64,000 bases of DNA from Pyrobaculum arsenaticum DSM 13514 (lineage in GTDB: Archaea; Thermoproteota; Thermoprotei; Thermoproteales; Thermoproteaceae), in assembly GCF_000016385.1 (NCBI RefSeq), contig NC_009376.1, positions 744,001 to 808,000 on the forward strand, in the 5' to 3' direction. The notes under the pieces were generated by a model. The model did not search any database. It saw only the letters and a list, made by a program, of their open reading frames with translations, and had not been told where the DNA came from. Below, one piece after another: positions 24,862 through 33,535 of this stretch (positions are counted from its first letter, which is position 1; every line of letters begins with the position of its first letter). A program made the position numbers and the translations under genes.

Positions 24862-25139
24862 AGCCTACTCAGCTTCGCCCTCTCCTCGTACGGCAAGGCG
24901 GAGAGGTCGACAGAGCCTAGTATCGCCTCGGCGGCCTCAACCGGGTCTCTGTAATAAAACCTTACGCCGGCAATGTCAACTGCACTAAGCAATCCGTTGG
25001 ACACCATGCACTCCAGGGTCTCAACTGCTTTTTGTAGGGGTATCTCCAAGACGTAGGCCGCCTGCCCAGCTGTAAAGGCGCCGTAGGCCCTAGCCAGCTT
25101 CAGCACATTCCTCAAAAGCATGTAAAAAGGCTTATGCAT
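24858..25139 (-). CDS. Winged-helix (HTH) transcriptional regulator candidate
   Basis: A 93-residue protein whose residues about 10-75 have the winged-helix pattern: helix KLARAYGAFTAGQAAYVLEI, recognition helix PLQKAVETLECMVSNGLL, then a beta wing SAVDIAGVRFYYRDP. It is coupled by a 4-bp overlap to a cupin gene whose ligand it may sense or regulate. The upstream region has a TATATATTTTTTGTGG element and divergent lysK-type start at 25199. DNA-binding is inferred from the fold pattern only. Confidence 0.65.
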   Translation of the reverse strand: MHKPFYMLLRNVLKLARAYGAFTAGQAAYVLEIPLQKAVETLECMVSNGLLSAVDIAGVRFYYRDPVEAAEAILGSVDLSALPYEERAKLSRL

Positions 25140-25198
25140 CTATATATTTTTTGTGGTTTAGCAGTAAATATTAATTAAGATGCCAGTGGCGCCTGTCA

Positions 25199-26215
25199 AT
25201 GGCGCAGGTGGATGTGGGCAAGCTTCTCGAAGATTTGCTTAGGATATACAGTCCTTCCCATAGCGAGGGGGAGCTGGCGAGGTACCTATACGCCTATCTT
25301 AGAGAGTTTGTAAGCGACGTCTGGATAGACGAGGCTGGCAACGTCTTGGCAGTGAGGGGGAGCGGCACGCCGGTGGTTTGGCTACACGCCCACATGGACA
25401 CCGTGCCCGGACCGTTGCCAGTGAAGAGGGAGGGGTTGGTGCTATGGGGGCGCGGGGCTGTGGACGACAAGGGCCCCCTCGCGGCGTATGTCAAGGCCTT
25501 TCTCGAGGCCGAGCCCCGCGGCACCTTGGTGCTGGCGCTTGTAACGGCGGAGGAGGACGACAGCGCGGGGACAGAGGCGTTGCTCCGTGGAGGGCCGCCT
25601 AGGCCTACACATATATATGTCGGCGAGCCGACCAACCTCCACATCGCCTACGCCTACCGGGGCGGGGGCAAGGTCGTGCTGGAAGTCGCGTCCCGTGGGG
25701 GCCACGCCAGCTCGCCCATATACGGCAACGTGGTGGAGGAGCTCTTCGCCTTGTATCAAGAGGTTAAGAAGGCGCTGGGCCACGCCGAGAGGTACGACGC
25801 CTATACTGTGACGCCGACCATTGTGCAGTGCGGCGAGGCGCCCAACAAGGTGCCGACGAGATGCGCCATGGTGCTGGACGTCAGGATACCCCCCGGCGCC
25901 GACTGCGACGACTTGAAGAGGAAGTTGCCCCCCACGGCTCGCCTCCTCTCGTGTACAGACCCCGCCGAGGCGCCGCCGACGAACCCAGCCGCGAGGGCGC
26001 TTACGAGGGCGCTTCTCAAACTCGGCGTGGAGCCGAAGCTGAGCAGGAAGTGGGGAACCGCGGACTTCAACATGCTCATAGCGCTGTCGAAGAGCATAGC
26101 GGCTTTCGGCCCAGGAGACCCCCGGCTCGCCCACACAGAGGACGAGCACATAGACATCTCCCAAGTGGGGACAGCCGCAGAGGCTCTAAAACTAGCGATC
26201 GCAGAGCTGAGATAG
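25199..26215 (+). CDS. lysK: M20 family metallopeptidase, [amino-group carrier protein]-lysine/ornithine hydrolase type
   Basis: The 338-residue protein has M20 zinc ligands and catalytic residues in WLHAHMDTVPG, GRGAVDDKG, ALVTAEEDDS, YVGEPTN and the C-terminal AHTEDEHIDI. The size and archaeal context fit LysK/ArgE-type enzymes that release lysine or ornithine from the LysW carrier protein in the alpha-aminoadipate pathway. DapE- or acetyl-ornithine-specific relatives are alternatives. No other lysine genes are next to it. The ATG at 25199 is the first start and places the fold correctly. It ends 27 nt before the second KaiC-like module. Confidence 0.8.
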   Translation: MAQVDVGKLLEDLLRIYSPSHSEGELARYLYAYLREFVSDVWIDEAGNVLAVRGSGTPVVWLHAHMDTVPGPLPVKREGLVLWGRGAVDDKGPLAAYVKAFLEAEPRGTLVLALVTAEEDDSAGTEALLRGGPPRPTHIYVGEPTNLHIAYAYRGGGKVVLEVASRGGHASSPIYGNVVEELFALYQEVKKALGHAERYDAYTVTPTIVQCGEAPNKVPTRCAMVLDVRIPPGADCDDLKRKLPPTARLLSCTDPAEAPPTNPAARALTRALLKLGVEPKLSRKWGTADFNMLIALSKSIAAFGPGDPRLAHTEDEHIDISQVGTAAEALKLAIAELR

Positions 26216-26242
26216 TAGCCGGAGGCTACCGTAAGGTAAATA

Positions 26243-27478
26243 ATGGGTATACTGCTTTTCTTAGTGGATATGTCGTGTAGTATTGGGGAACTATTTAGAG
26301 AGGGGGTAGTACTGGTGAAGGGCTACCCCGGCACGGGCAAGACGCTACTAGTGGCTAAGGCCGTGTCGCAGTACAACAACGTGGCGTGGTTCACTTTCTA
26401 CGAGACTGAGGATAGGCTTAGGAAGTACCTTACGTCAGCGGGGGTGAGGTCGCCTGCCCACATTTTCGGCATTGTCAGCACGTCGCCAGACGAGGCTGTT
26501 AATTTCATAGTTGAAAAAGTGCTGGAAGTAAAGCCTGACGCCGTCGTTGTTGACGGGGTCAGCGCCTTGACAGCGGCAGGTGAGAGAGAACTTGTCCACG
26601 CGGTCTTCTACCACGGCATTTCTAGGGATGTGCCTGTGATTTTAATTAAAGAGGGGGTAGATGTGACGCCCAGCGAATACGTTGCGGACGTTATCCTAGA
26701 GCTCGAACATGTAATTGTGCCCGGTGGAATGTCTCTGCGCCGTCTTAAGATTCTGAAAACCCGCGGAGTGGCTACCCCGTTGGTGGAGGTGCCTTTTGTG
26801 ATAGCCGACGAGGGGCCCGTGGTATTGCCGTACACGACAAAGTCAAGACAGCCGCCGTCAGAAAAACTTACAACTGGGGCGCCGGAGATAGACGAGGCCC
26901 TAGGCGGAGGGGTTTGGAGTGGGAGCCTCGTCGCTGTGGTTGGCCCGCACGACGGCCTCGCCAGCAAGCTCATGGTGCTAACTGCGGCGGCCTTGGCGAG
27001 GGAGGGGCGCAGAATCCTTTACCACCACCACAAGGTCTTTCCTACCTTTGTGAAATTTGCCGAGAACCTAGGAGTCAAGTTGCAGAGACCAAACCTAGAC
27101 TGGTACTACCACCCCGTCGTAGAGCACAAAGTCTTGACGTGGTGGTATAAAAGCGCGAAGATTGTGGAGAGCGGCGGATACGATGTGCATTTTGCAGACC
27201 AATACGAGCAAGTCGCCGCGGTTGCCGGGGTTGAGCTATTGGCAGAGGCTGCCATGGTCTACCAATCTATGTTAAAAAGTGATACGACCACCGTCCTTAT
27301 CTTTAACTCGCACGATACCTGGCGCAGAGTCGCAACTCGGCTGGGCTCAGCGGTAGACTACGTCTTCTTATTTAGGCACGGGCAACTGGTTGCCTACACT
27401 CCTGACAACGCGGCGCCGGTAAGATTCAAGTTCAGAATCGACATGGAGAAAAAGAGAGTTGTCTACGAGAGGGCATGA
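26243..27478 (+). CDS. KaiC-like RecA-superfamily ATPase, second domain lacking a P-loop (module 2)
   Basis: The 411-residue protein is a paralogue of 15725-16813. Domain 1 has Walker A KGYPGTGKT (residues 26-34) and Walker B-like AVVVDGVSAL. Domain 2 keeps the fold pattern (GAPEIDEALGGGVWSGSLVAVVG), but at the expected Walker A it reads GPHDGLASKLM, without Gly-Lys-Thr, so it probably does not hydrolyse ATP. A TATA-like GTAAATAATG overlaps the first ATG, so transcription may begin near 26264-26270 and the ATG at 26270 (MSCSIGELF) may be the real start. It overlaps the following 95-residue partner gene by 4 bp. Confidence 0.75.
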   Translation: MGILLFLVDMSCSIGELFREGVVLVKGYPGTGKTLLVAKAVSQYNNVAWFTFYETEDRLRKYLTSAGVRSPAHIFGIVSTSPDEAVNFIVEKVLEVKPDAVVVDGVSALTAAGERELVHAVFYHGISRDVPVILIKEGVDVTPSEYVADVILELEHVIVPGGMSLRRLKILKTRGVATPLVEVPFVIADEGPVVLPYTTKSRQPPSEKLTTGAPEIDEALGGGVWSGSLVAVVGPHDGLASKLMVLTAAALAREGRRILYHHHKVFPTFVKFAENLGVKLQRPNLDWYYHPVVEHKVLTWWYKSAKIVESGGYDVHFADQYEQVAAVAGVELLAEAAMVYQSMLKSDTTTVLIFNSHDTWRRVATRLGSAVDYVFLFRHGQLVAYTPDNAAPVRFKFRIDMEKKRVVYERA

Positions 27479-27762
27479 CGTGTATTACTAAGGATCTCTT
27501 GCTTAAATTCTTCGCAGAGGCCCCCATCTCGCTTAGGGCTCTTGTACACTATAGGGTTGTCTCCGTCTTCGGCAAGCCATTTGACTACTACCTACTGGAG
27601 GAGCCGTGGCGGGTATACGAAGTCCTAGAAAAGGCGTTGGGCAGACACAACGCAGACTTAATAACCAAGGCGATAAGCGACTGGCTTAGAAAAAACGGCT
27701 GTTCAGCCGCCGCTGAAGAGGTAAAAAAGGCACTAAGCGAGAAGTCCTACTGGTCAAAATAG
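27475..27762 (+). CDS. Small helical partner of KaiC-like ATPase (module 2)
   Basis: A 95-residue paralogue of the protein at 16810-17094, sharing ISLRALVHYRV, GKPFDYYL and ALGRHNADLITKAISDWL. In this copy the small gene lies downstream of its ATPase, whereas in module 1 it lies upstream; the 4-bp overlap persists in both. Conservation of association despite the order swap argues for a functional complex. No known family or catalytic motif is visible. Confidence 0.7.
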   Translation: MTCITKDLLLKFFAEAPISLRALVHYRVVSVFGKPFDYYLLEEPWRVYEVLEKALGRHNADLITKAISDWLRKNGCSAAAEEVKKALSEKSYWSK

Positions 27763-27862
27763 CCCTGCACACAACAGCGTCCACAACCGAGCTGGTACAT
27801 CCCAGCTTCAACCACATAGCCGAGGCGGGGGTTTAAACTTTAATCTACGCATAGATCCATAC

Positions 27863-28228
27863 GTGGATTGGACTACCTGGCTGTACCTGTTGTCACACCT
27901 CGTGAATCTAATACCGGCATCTAGGGAGCGGCCTATCTACGCCTACAGAGAGGGGGATAGAGTAGTCATCTGTATTGTCGACGCTCCAGATGATTTACTA
28001 CTCAGGTACATCGACGTGGAGGGCTACCACATACAGCCGACGTACCTGGCCCTGTATGGGGAGATCCAGCGGAGAGAAGACGGCGTGTATATCAAAAAGG
28101 GCTCCGGCGGCGCGGTGGTGGTTCAACCCGCCGGCTCCGCCGGCCGGGTGGCTCTAGTATCAGATAAACACATATACACGGTAAAGATAGGAAAAAGAGG
28201 CAGTTGTCCCCATGTTAGAAGTATTTAG
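27863..28228 (+). CDS. Hypothetical protein upstream of methyltransferase
   Basis: A 121-residue protein with a short N-terminal helix (WTTWLYLLSHLVNLIP) and then mostly beta sequence (PIYAYREGDRVVICIVDAP, VALVSDKHIYTVKIGKRG). No family recognised. The GTG start at 27863 is about 20-25 nt downstream of an AACTTTAATC TATA-like stretch. The 3' end overlaps the methyltransferase gene by 17 bp, so the two are likely co-translated. It may assist the methyltransferase, but this rests on context alone. Confidence 0.55.
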   Translation: MDWTTWLYLLSHLVNLIPASRERPIYAYREGDRVVICIVDAPDDLLLRYIDVEGYHIQPTYLALYGEIQRREDGVYIKKGSGGAVVVQPAGSAGRVALVSDKHIYTVKIGKRGSCPHVRSI

Positions 28229-28826
28229 GGATAGGGCTAGGGACTACGACGCCTGGTACGAGAGGCATCCCCAACTCTACAGGTCTGAGCTTATGGCAGC
28301 CTCCACGTTCAACTGTCGAGGCGGTGTTGAGATAGGGGTTGGCACCGGCAGATTCGCCGCCCCCCTGGGCATAGCCGCCGGGGTGGACCCAGTAAGAGAG
28401 ATGCTTAGGCTAGCCCCAAGAGAGCTCGACCTCGTGGAGGGCGTGGGGGAGATGCTCCCCTTAAAGGACGGCGCATATCCCTGTGCCCTTATAGTGGTTA
28501 CGATATGCTTCGTACAGGATCCCGAGGCGCTTCTACGTGAAGCAGCCCGCGCCGCTGGGAGAGTAGTGGCGTGCATCGTGCCTAGAGAGTCGCCGTGGGG
28601 CAGGTTGTACACAGAGCTCGGCAGAGGAGGGCATCCTTTTTATTCAAGAGCGCGGTTTTACACGGTGAGGGAAGTTGTGGGGATGGCTAAGGGGCTTAAA
28701 CCCGTGAGGCTCGTGGCGACGCTTTTCGCCCCTCCGCCCGGCGCCGGGGAGGAGGAGCCCACAGAGGCGTCCATAGACGAGGCCGAGAGGGCAGGCTTCG
28801 CCTGTATAGAATTTAAACGGGCATAG
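28212..28826 (+). CDS. SAM-dependent methyltransferase (class I)
   Basis: A 204-residue Rossmann methyltransferase. The opening FRDRARDYDAWYERHP, motif I GVEIGVGTGRFA, acidic motif II region AGVDPVREML and motif IV-like PLKDGAYPCALIVVTICFVQDPEALLREAARA are those of UbiE/small-molecule-type enzymes. Substrate unknown. It is overlapped by the preceding 121-residue gene and followed after 10 nt by the house-cleaning NTPase, suggesting a three-gene operon. The C-terminal PPPGAGEEEPTEAS loop is a lineage-specific insertion. Confidence 0.85.
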   Translation: MLEVFRDRARDYDAWYERHPQLYRSELMAASTFNCRGGVEIGVGTGRFAAPLGIAAGVDPVREMLRLAPRELDLVEGVGEMLPLKDGAYPCALIVVTICFVQDPEALLREAARAAGRVVACIVPRESPWGRLYTELGRGGHPFYSRARFYTVREVVGMAKGLKPVRLVATLFAPPPGAGEEEPTEASIDEAERAGFACIEFKRA

Positions 28827-28836
28827 ACAGCCCCAC

Positions 28837-29370
28837 GTGATCGTTGCGGCAGGCACGAAAAACCCAAACAAGATAAAGGCTGTAAAAGACGCCTATAGGC
28901 TTTTCGGATTCCCCGCAGAGGTGGTGCCCGTGGGGAGGCCGGCCGGCACGCCTCCCCAGCCGGTGGGCCTTGAGGAGGTGGTGAAAGGCGCCGTAGCGAG
29001 GGCAAAGGCCGCCCTGGAGGCAGTCCCCGGCGCTGAACACGGAGTGGGGGTGGAAGCCGGCGCCGTGCATGCGGGAGGTGCACATCTAGACATCACAGTG
29101 GCGGCCATCGCCGACAGAGGGGGCGCTGTGACCCTCGGCTTCGGCCCAGCCTTCCAGATTCCAACCGCCTTCCTACCCGACGTGCTTAAAGGCGTGGAGT
29201 TAGGCGAACTCGCCGAGAGGTATTTTAAAAAGCCCTCCGTGGGCTACAGAGAGGGTATCATCGGCGTGCTGACAGGTAGAAGGGTTACGCGGTACCAGCT
29301 GAACCTAGCCGCCGTGGCAATGGCCCTCGTGCCAAGGCTCCCCAAAAACGCAAAGCTCTACAGAACCTAG
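28837..29370 (+). CDS. Inosine/xanthosine triphosphatase (YjjX/DUF84 family)
   Basis: The 177-residue protein has the ITPase-fold hallmark AAGTKNPNKIKAVKDAY at the N-terminus, the GVGVEAG Asp/Glu-type metal site and the SVGYREGIIGVLTGRRVTR C-terminal motif of the YjjX family. These enzymes hydrolyse non-canonical ITP and XTP to protect nucleic acids. A GTG start at 28837 is chosen because the conserved motif starts four residues later. It is the last gene of the apparent operon; about 440 bp without a gene follow. Confidence 0.85.
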   Translation: MIVAAGTKNPNKIKAVKDAYRLFGFPAEVVPVGRPAGTPPQPVGLEEVVKGAVARAKAALEAVPGAEHGVGVEAGAVHAGGAHLDITVAAIADRGGAVTLGFGPAFQIPTAFLPDVLKGVELGELAERYFKKPSVGYREGIIGVLTGRRVTRYQLNLAAVAMALVPRLPKNAKLYRT

Positions 29371-29809
29371 AAAAGGCGCCTCAGCCTCAACGCCCCCCTC
29401 CCAGCGTCTGAAGGCTCCCTCCAATGGCGGCATGTGGCCTCTTGGCTAAGGCATAGCCCCTCAACAGCTTTTCGCCCCGTTTCTCACAACAACAGCTTAG
29501 TCAACACTGCCCTCTGAGGCACAACATCCACCTCTTCTCGGCTACGGCAGGTAATATGGCTACGGCGCCCGAGCACTCCTCAGCACGGGGCCGCCACCAG
29601 CATTGAGCTCTTAGGCCTCCTTTAAATTAACTAACGCCCTATAGCGGATCAACTCCTCCACCAGCAATGGCGAAATCTCGTCTACATCTTGGCCCCGCCG
29701 ATTTCTTCGAAGTCTCGGCCACAGGCGGAGATTCCCAACGACGCGAAACGCCACGTAGCCAAGACTCTACCCGCTAAAAGGCTAAAATCCTCAATATAGG
29801 TACACTTTC
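29371..29809. other. Gene-free gap before PaREP1
   Basis: About 440 bp, pyrimidine-rich just after the NTPase stop, with no sustained frame on either strand. A TATA-like AATATAGG at about 29795 lies upstream of the next gene. I see no RNA gene or repeat. Confidence 0.5.
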
Positions 29810-30295
29810 ATGGAGCTTTCAAAGCCGTGGAGAGACGAGGTGGGGTACTTGAAAGCCAGGTTGCTAGAGGTCTCATACGAGACGGAACTCGCCAAGAGGT
29901 TTCTCGAGGAGGGCCTTGTGAGAAACGCCGCGGGGAAGGCGTGGCAGGCGTGGAAAGCCCTCTTAGCCGCCCTCGCGCTGAAGGAAAAGGAGGTATTAAG
30001 GACGGCGTTTGTCGGCGTGAGGAAGCTACGCGGCGGCAAGAGGCTGAGCGAGGCTGACTGGGTGGTGGCCTTCATGCCATCAACACGGGTCAGGAGAGTT
30101 GCCCAAATACTGGCGAGGAAATACGGCGACTCCGTGTTGATGTACACCGACATAGCCCTAAACCTCCACGAGTACCAATACAACGGCCCAGATAAAGAGG
30201 GCATCTTCAGCCGGTACCCCGACGACGACGCCGCCAGAGAGGACATCGAGAGGTTGCTAAGGGGGCTGGAGGAGGTTAAAAAGCTACTACAGTAG
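29810..30295 (+). CDS. PaREP1 family protein
   Basis: A 161-residue helical protein similar to 10242-10817: ETELAKRFLEEGLVRNAAGKAWQAWKALLAAL in the first half and DIALNLHEYQYNGPDKEGIFSRYPDDDAAREDI in the second. The shared GLVR-AAGKA and ALN-H-YQY-GPD motifs define this PaREP1 subgroup. Function unknown; the HEPN-like helical layout would permit an RNA-related or toxin/antitoxin role, but no catalytic R-x4-6-H motif is clear. It is followed by a second PaREP1 type after about 160 bp. Confidence 0.85.
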   Translation: MELSKPWRDEVGYLKARLLEVSYETELAKRFLEEGLVRNAAGKAWQAWKALLAALALKEKEVLRTAFVGVRKLRGGKRLSEADWVVAFMPSTRVRRVAQILARKYGDSVLMYTDIALNLHEYQYNGPDKEGIFSRYPDDDAAREDIERLLRGLEEVKKLLQ

Positions 30296-30456
30296 CAAGG
30301 GGTTGCGGCGCCCCCACGCGCGGCTCAATACCGTCGGCCCAGGTCTACAAACCTCACAAGGACCTAAACACCCCAAACCACCAGATCCCACGAACCTGAA
30401 GTGCCGGACCTATGGACGGCGGCCACAAGTATTTAAGCCGGCCTCCCCGATATCCC

Positions 30457-30942
30457 GTGGAAATTCCAGAGTTCCTACTCGCCGAGGTTAGAAAAAGAGG
30501 TATTGACCTGGTAGATCTCCTATCCAAGGCTCTCGGAGTTGACCCTCCCCGCCGTGCTTCTGCCCACTTGGAGCTTGCTAAGAGGTTTTTGGCGGAGGGG
30601 GTGGCCCTAGCGGAGGGGGACCCGGTGCAGGCCAGTGAGAAGCTTTACAAGGCGGCTGAGGAGGCGGTTAAGGCCTTGGCGGTGGCCCTAGGCCTTGAAG
30701 AGGCGCAAAAAGCCGAGGAGCAGGGCAGGTGGACGGCGGCGCTTTTGTTCACAGCTGTGGACAAAATAGCGAAGAGAGAAGGAGAAGATTTCAAGCTGTG
30801 GTGGAAAAGCGCCTGGTTTCTCCACGTCGAGGGATTCCACGAGGCGAGGCTGACACCGGAGCAGGTAAAAGACGAGGTTAAATACGTAAAGAAGGTGGTG
30901 GAGACGGCTGTGAGACATCTAGAGACGACGTCGCGGGGATAG
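30457..30942 (+). CDS. PaREP1 family protein (second subtype)
   Basis: About 161 residues. EIPEFLLAEVRKRGIDLVDLLSKALGVDP is the usual N-terminus, followed by HLELAKRFLAEGVALAEGDPVQASEKLYKAAEEAVKALA and a C-terminal helical WWKSAWFLHVEGFHEARL block. The open frame begins at an ATG at 30412, but the TATA-like AAGTATTTAAG lies inside that extension. The GTG at 30457 is about 25 nt downstream and starts exactly where relatives do. Function unknown. Confidence 0.85.
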   Translation: MEIPEFLLAEVRKRGIDLVDLLSKALGVDPPRRASAHLELAKRFLAEGVALAEGDPVQASEKLYKAAEEAVKALAVALGLEEAQKAEEQGRWTAALLFTAVDKIAKREGEDFKLWWKSAWFLHVEGFHEARLTPEQVKDEVKYVKKVVETAVRHLETTSRG

Positions 30943-31338
30943 AGGTAGGCCCCACCAACCCCAACACTTGCCGCGGGTAGAGACTCCTGCACCACTGAGG
31001 AAGTGTAAGCCGTTGCTAAGATTTCGGAGGCTCTGGCCGGGGTCTTCGCAACTGCCGGAAACTCCAACCGCGGCATCGTGGGGTAGTCGCCGGACGGGCT
31101 TAAGACTAGTTGCTTGTGGTGGCTACGGCTTGGTTAGTCGATCTCATGCAATGGGCTGGAAAGACCAGAGGCGATTTCTAAAAGGTGCCGCCAAGGGCAC
31201 ACACCACCAAGCAGGAGATGGAGTGTCGTATGAGATGCCGTGTCCACTGACCAGGTAGACGACTGCCGGCACCACGGGACTGGTCAGCGGTGGAGTAGCG
31301 GAGCGGGCCCCGGCGGCTACGCCGGAAAGTGGGGCTCG
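30943..31338. other. Gene-free gap before ATPase relic
   Basis: About 400 bp with only short frames. It precedes, in the same orientation, the recognisable C-terminal ATPase fragment, so it may contain eroded upstream parts of that gene, but I cannot align any of it. Confidence 0.4.
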
Positions 31339-31482
31339 AACATAATAGTTGACGCGATACCCAGAGGACCCCGCTTCTGGGAGCCCCCTCCCGGGAGAAA
31401 CCCCGAGCTCGGCATCGGCAGACGCATCGCTCGGCAGACGCCGCTTCGCAGAGAAGCCGTAAGAAAGGCGCTTTGGAAGTAG
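31339..31482 (+). pseudogene. C-terminal fragment of an archaeal ATPase, paralogue of 11300-12307
   Basis: The 47 codons NIIVDAIPRGPRFWEPPPG and RNPELGIGRRIARQTPLR plus the ending REAVRKALWK match the C-terminus of the gene at 11300-12307 (NLIVDALPERDPWFW, PPPERDPELGIGRHIAW, REAVRRALGG). Nothing upstream restores the rest of an ATPase, so this is a relic of a lost copy. Confidence 0.7.
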
Positions 31483-32026
31483 CCCAGTAGAGACCACGCC
31501 CAAATTACGCGCAGTACCAAGCGGCGGTTTCAGTAACTGCGCCTATCTCAATGCCCTAACCAGAGGCTACGTTGTTACACGACGTGTAAAACCCGCGGGG
31601 CGGCCACCCCTGGAACCCAGGCATGTGGCCGGTCTAGGCCTGGCGGTGTTGCCCTCCCTGGGCTGGGGAGCTACCCAGCGCACATCTGCCGCGATGACGA
31701 AAGTTGCACAGAAAAATACGCCGTGAAGAAAGCGAGCCGCCAATCTTCAAAAGAATAATACGTCCCTGCCAGTCGAAGACCCACGATTAATTCAAAGAAG
31801 ACCGTCAAGCACCATCATTACCCCGGCGCCTCGTCGTCGCATTTAGGATATCTCATGAGAGCTTCATTTTCTCGCCTCGGGTTAGCCATATGCAGAGCGC
31901 TGAGTTCCACTGAGGCCTGGTAAGGCGAGACGTTTTTTGGAAGCTAGAGAGAAATCGCGATGCTTGGGCCACGGCAAGTCGATCGCCGAGCACGACCTTC
32001 ATATACTTAGAGGTTTTTTCTAATAC
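31483..32026. other. Gene-free gap with promoter of coiled-coil gene at its right end
   Basis: About 540 bp with scattered stops in all frames and no family resemblance. Near 32001-32007 the sequence catatac lies about 23 nt upstream of the GTG at 32027 and is probably the TATA element of the coiled-coil gene. Confidence 0.4.
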
Positions 32027-32580
32027 GTGGAGTCTGTGTCGGCTCAGGCTCTTGACAAGGTCTTGGGGAAATCTCTTGACTATGTTGTGGAGAAGATTTC
32101 TAAGGGGGAAAGGCTAGGGCTGAGGACATGTTGGTTATGCAGATGGCCCTCTTTAGAGAGCAGTTGAGGAGAATAGACGAGGTGAATAGACGAGTAGACG
32201 AGTTGTACAAGCGGATAGACGAGGTCAATTCCAGAATCGACGAGGTAAACGCCAGAATAGACGAAGTCTCCACCACGCTAAGCAACAAAATAGACAAAAC
32301 CACCGCCGAGCTCAACAAACGCATAGACGAAACAAACAACAGAATCGACAAACTGGCAGAGGAGCTTAATAGGAGAATAGATGAGACTAACAGAAGGATA
32401 GACGCTTTGGCTGAGCAACTAGGCAGGAGGATAGACGAGGCTAATAAGAGGATTGACGCGGTTTTTCAGATACTAGGCGAGATGCAGAAAACCCTCCTAG
32501 ACCTCCAGAAAATAATGCTGGACCTACACAAAACCCTCCTCGACATACACGCCGCAGTGATAGCCGCGTTGAGGAAGTAG
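32027..32580 (+). pseudogene. Coiled-coil protein gene with a one-base frameshift in a G run
   Basis: A GTG at 32027, correctly spaced from a TATA-like element, opens ESVSAQALDKVLGKSLDYVVEKISKG and then runs out of frame at G5 (32104-32108). Adding one G joins it to KARAEDMLVMQMALFREQ and the long coiled coil ending at 32580. The coiled coil is built of near-identical RIDEVN / RIDET heptad-like units (about 14 copies of R/K-I-D-x), then a more hydrophobic amphipathic tail. An internal ATG at 32128 could still yield 150 residues. Function unknown; similar proteins are common near mobile regions of Thermoproteales. Confidence 0.65.
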
Positions 32581-32875
32581 GACGAAATGAGCCGGAAGCA
32601 TTACGTAGAGTAGTTGTATACAGAGTCGTTGTGACAGCGCTAACGTCAAACGCAACAAGGCGGTAGAGTCCCCGCAACCGATGTTGCGGATAAAAACCGC
32701 TGTGGCGATACGCGGGGCATTAATCCGGCAAAGAGACCCGCGTCAACGGGAAAATAGAGCATCAACAAGTGGGGCGATACTTATCTAGAAGCTTCGCGAA
32801 TCCACAACGCGGCACTTAGCCAGGTAGCCAATAATTTATTTAAAAACTTTAGTTTTAAAATGAAAAAATTAAAAA
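32581..32875. other. Gene-free gap, AT-rich on its right side
   Basis: About 295 bp. From 32828 the sequence becomes strongly AT-rich (tttatttaaaaactttagttttaaaatg), which on either strand could be promoter or terminator for the convergent secreted-protein gene. No gene seen. Confidence 0.4.
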
Positions 32876-33535
32876 TTATTTAACTTCTTTCAAATATGCA
32901 TATATATACATAGATGAGGTACCGCATATTTGTCTAGCGATGTTGTGTATGATAAATAGCTGAAAGGCGTACGGCACGCCGGATGCCTGGTCGAAGTCGA
33001 GAAACATGCCGTCAATGGCCACGTTCTTCGCAACACCGTGGCCCTCAACCTCTAAATACGTGTAGTTGAAGCTGGTCAATACCGACACCACCGAGGTCGC
33101 CTTATAAGGCGAATCCGCCAAGGAGACGACCCCCCGTTGTTCCTTTCTCACAAGTCCTCCAAAACCCCCCACAGTCCTATTATCCACCCTATACACCATG
33201 TCCAAATCTAGGAGAAGCTCGCCGATATAGCTCAACTCGTGCGGATGTCTAAACGCCGCCGGCGGGATCCTGAGCCCTCCCATGTAGATTTCGCCCAGCT
33301 TCCCCCCGCGGTACACCAGCGTTAAGTTCATCACCTTTTCGCCGCCGGGGCATAAAACCCTCGCCTCGTACACCGCAGTAAACACGTCCTTAGGTTTAGG
33401 AATAGGAGGCTTCCCCGCCGCGATCCCGACGCCGCCCATTAAAAACAACGCGGCAACCACAGCGGCCAGCACTACGGTTGCAACGCCCACCAAGGCGATC
33501 CCTAACACACGGCTCCTCAACATGCTCTTACCCAC
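32876..33535 (-). CDS. Secreted or membrane-anchored hypothetical protein
   Basis: 219 residues with an N-terminal membrane segment (about 10-42, VLGIALVGVATVVLAAVVAALFL) and an external domain with four N-glycosylation-type sequons (NLT, NRT, NYT) and two cysteines. No family recognised. Its start overlaps the end of the upstream secreted-protein gene by 19 bp, so the pair is an operon. Pro-Lys-rich PPIPKPKD follows the membrane segment like a linker. Confidence 0.6.
   Translation of the reverse strand: MGKSMLRSRVLGIALVGVATVVLAAVVAALFLMGGVGIAAGKPPIPKPKDVFTAVYEARVLCPGGEKVMNLTLVYRGGKLGEIYMGGLRIPPAAFRHPHELSYIGELLLDLDMVYRVDNRTVGGFGGLVRKEQRGVVSLADSPYKATSVVSVLTSFNYTYLEVEGHGVAKNVAIDGMFLDFDQASGVPYAFQLFIIHNIARQICGTSSMYIYAYLKEVK

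Noticed and set aside
32438..32677. Minus-strand reading frame opposite the coiled-coil gene
   Set aside because: Shadow of the repetitive coiled-coil coding sequence.
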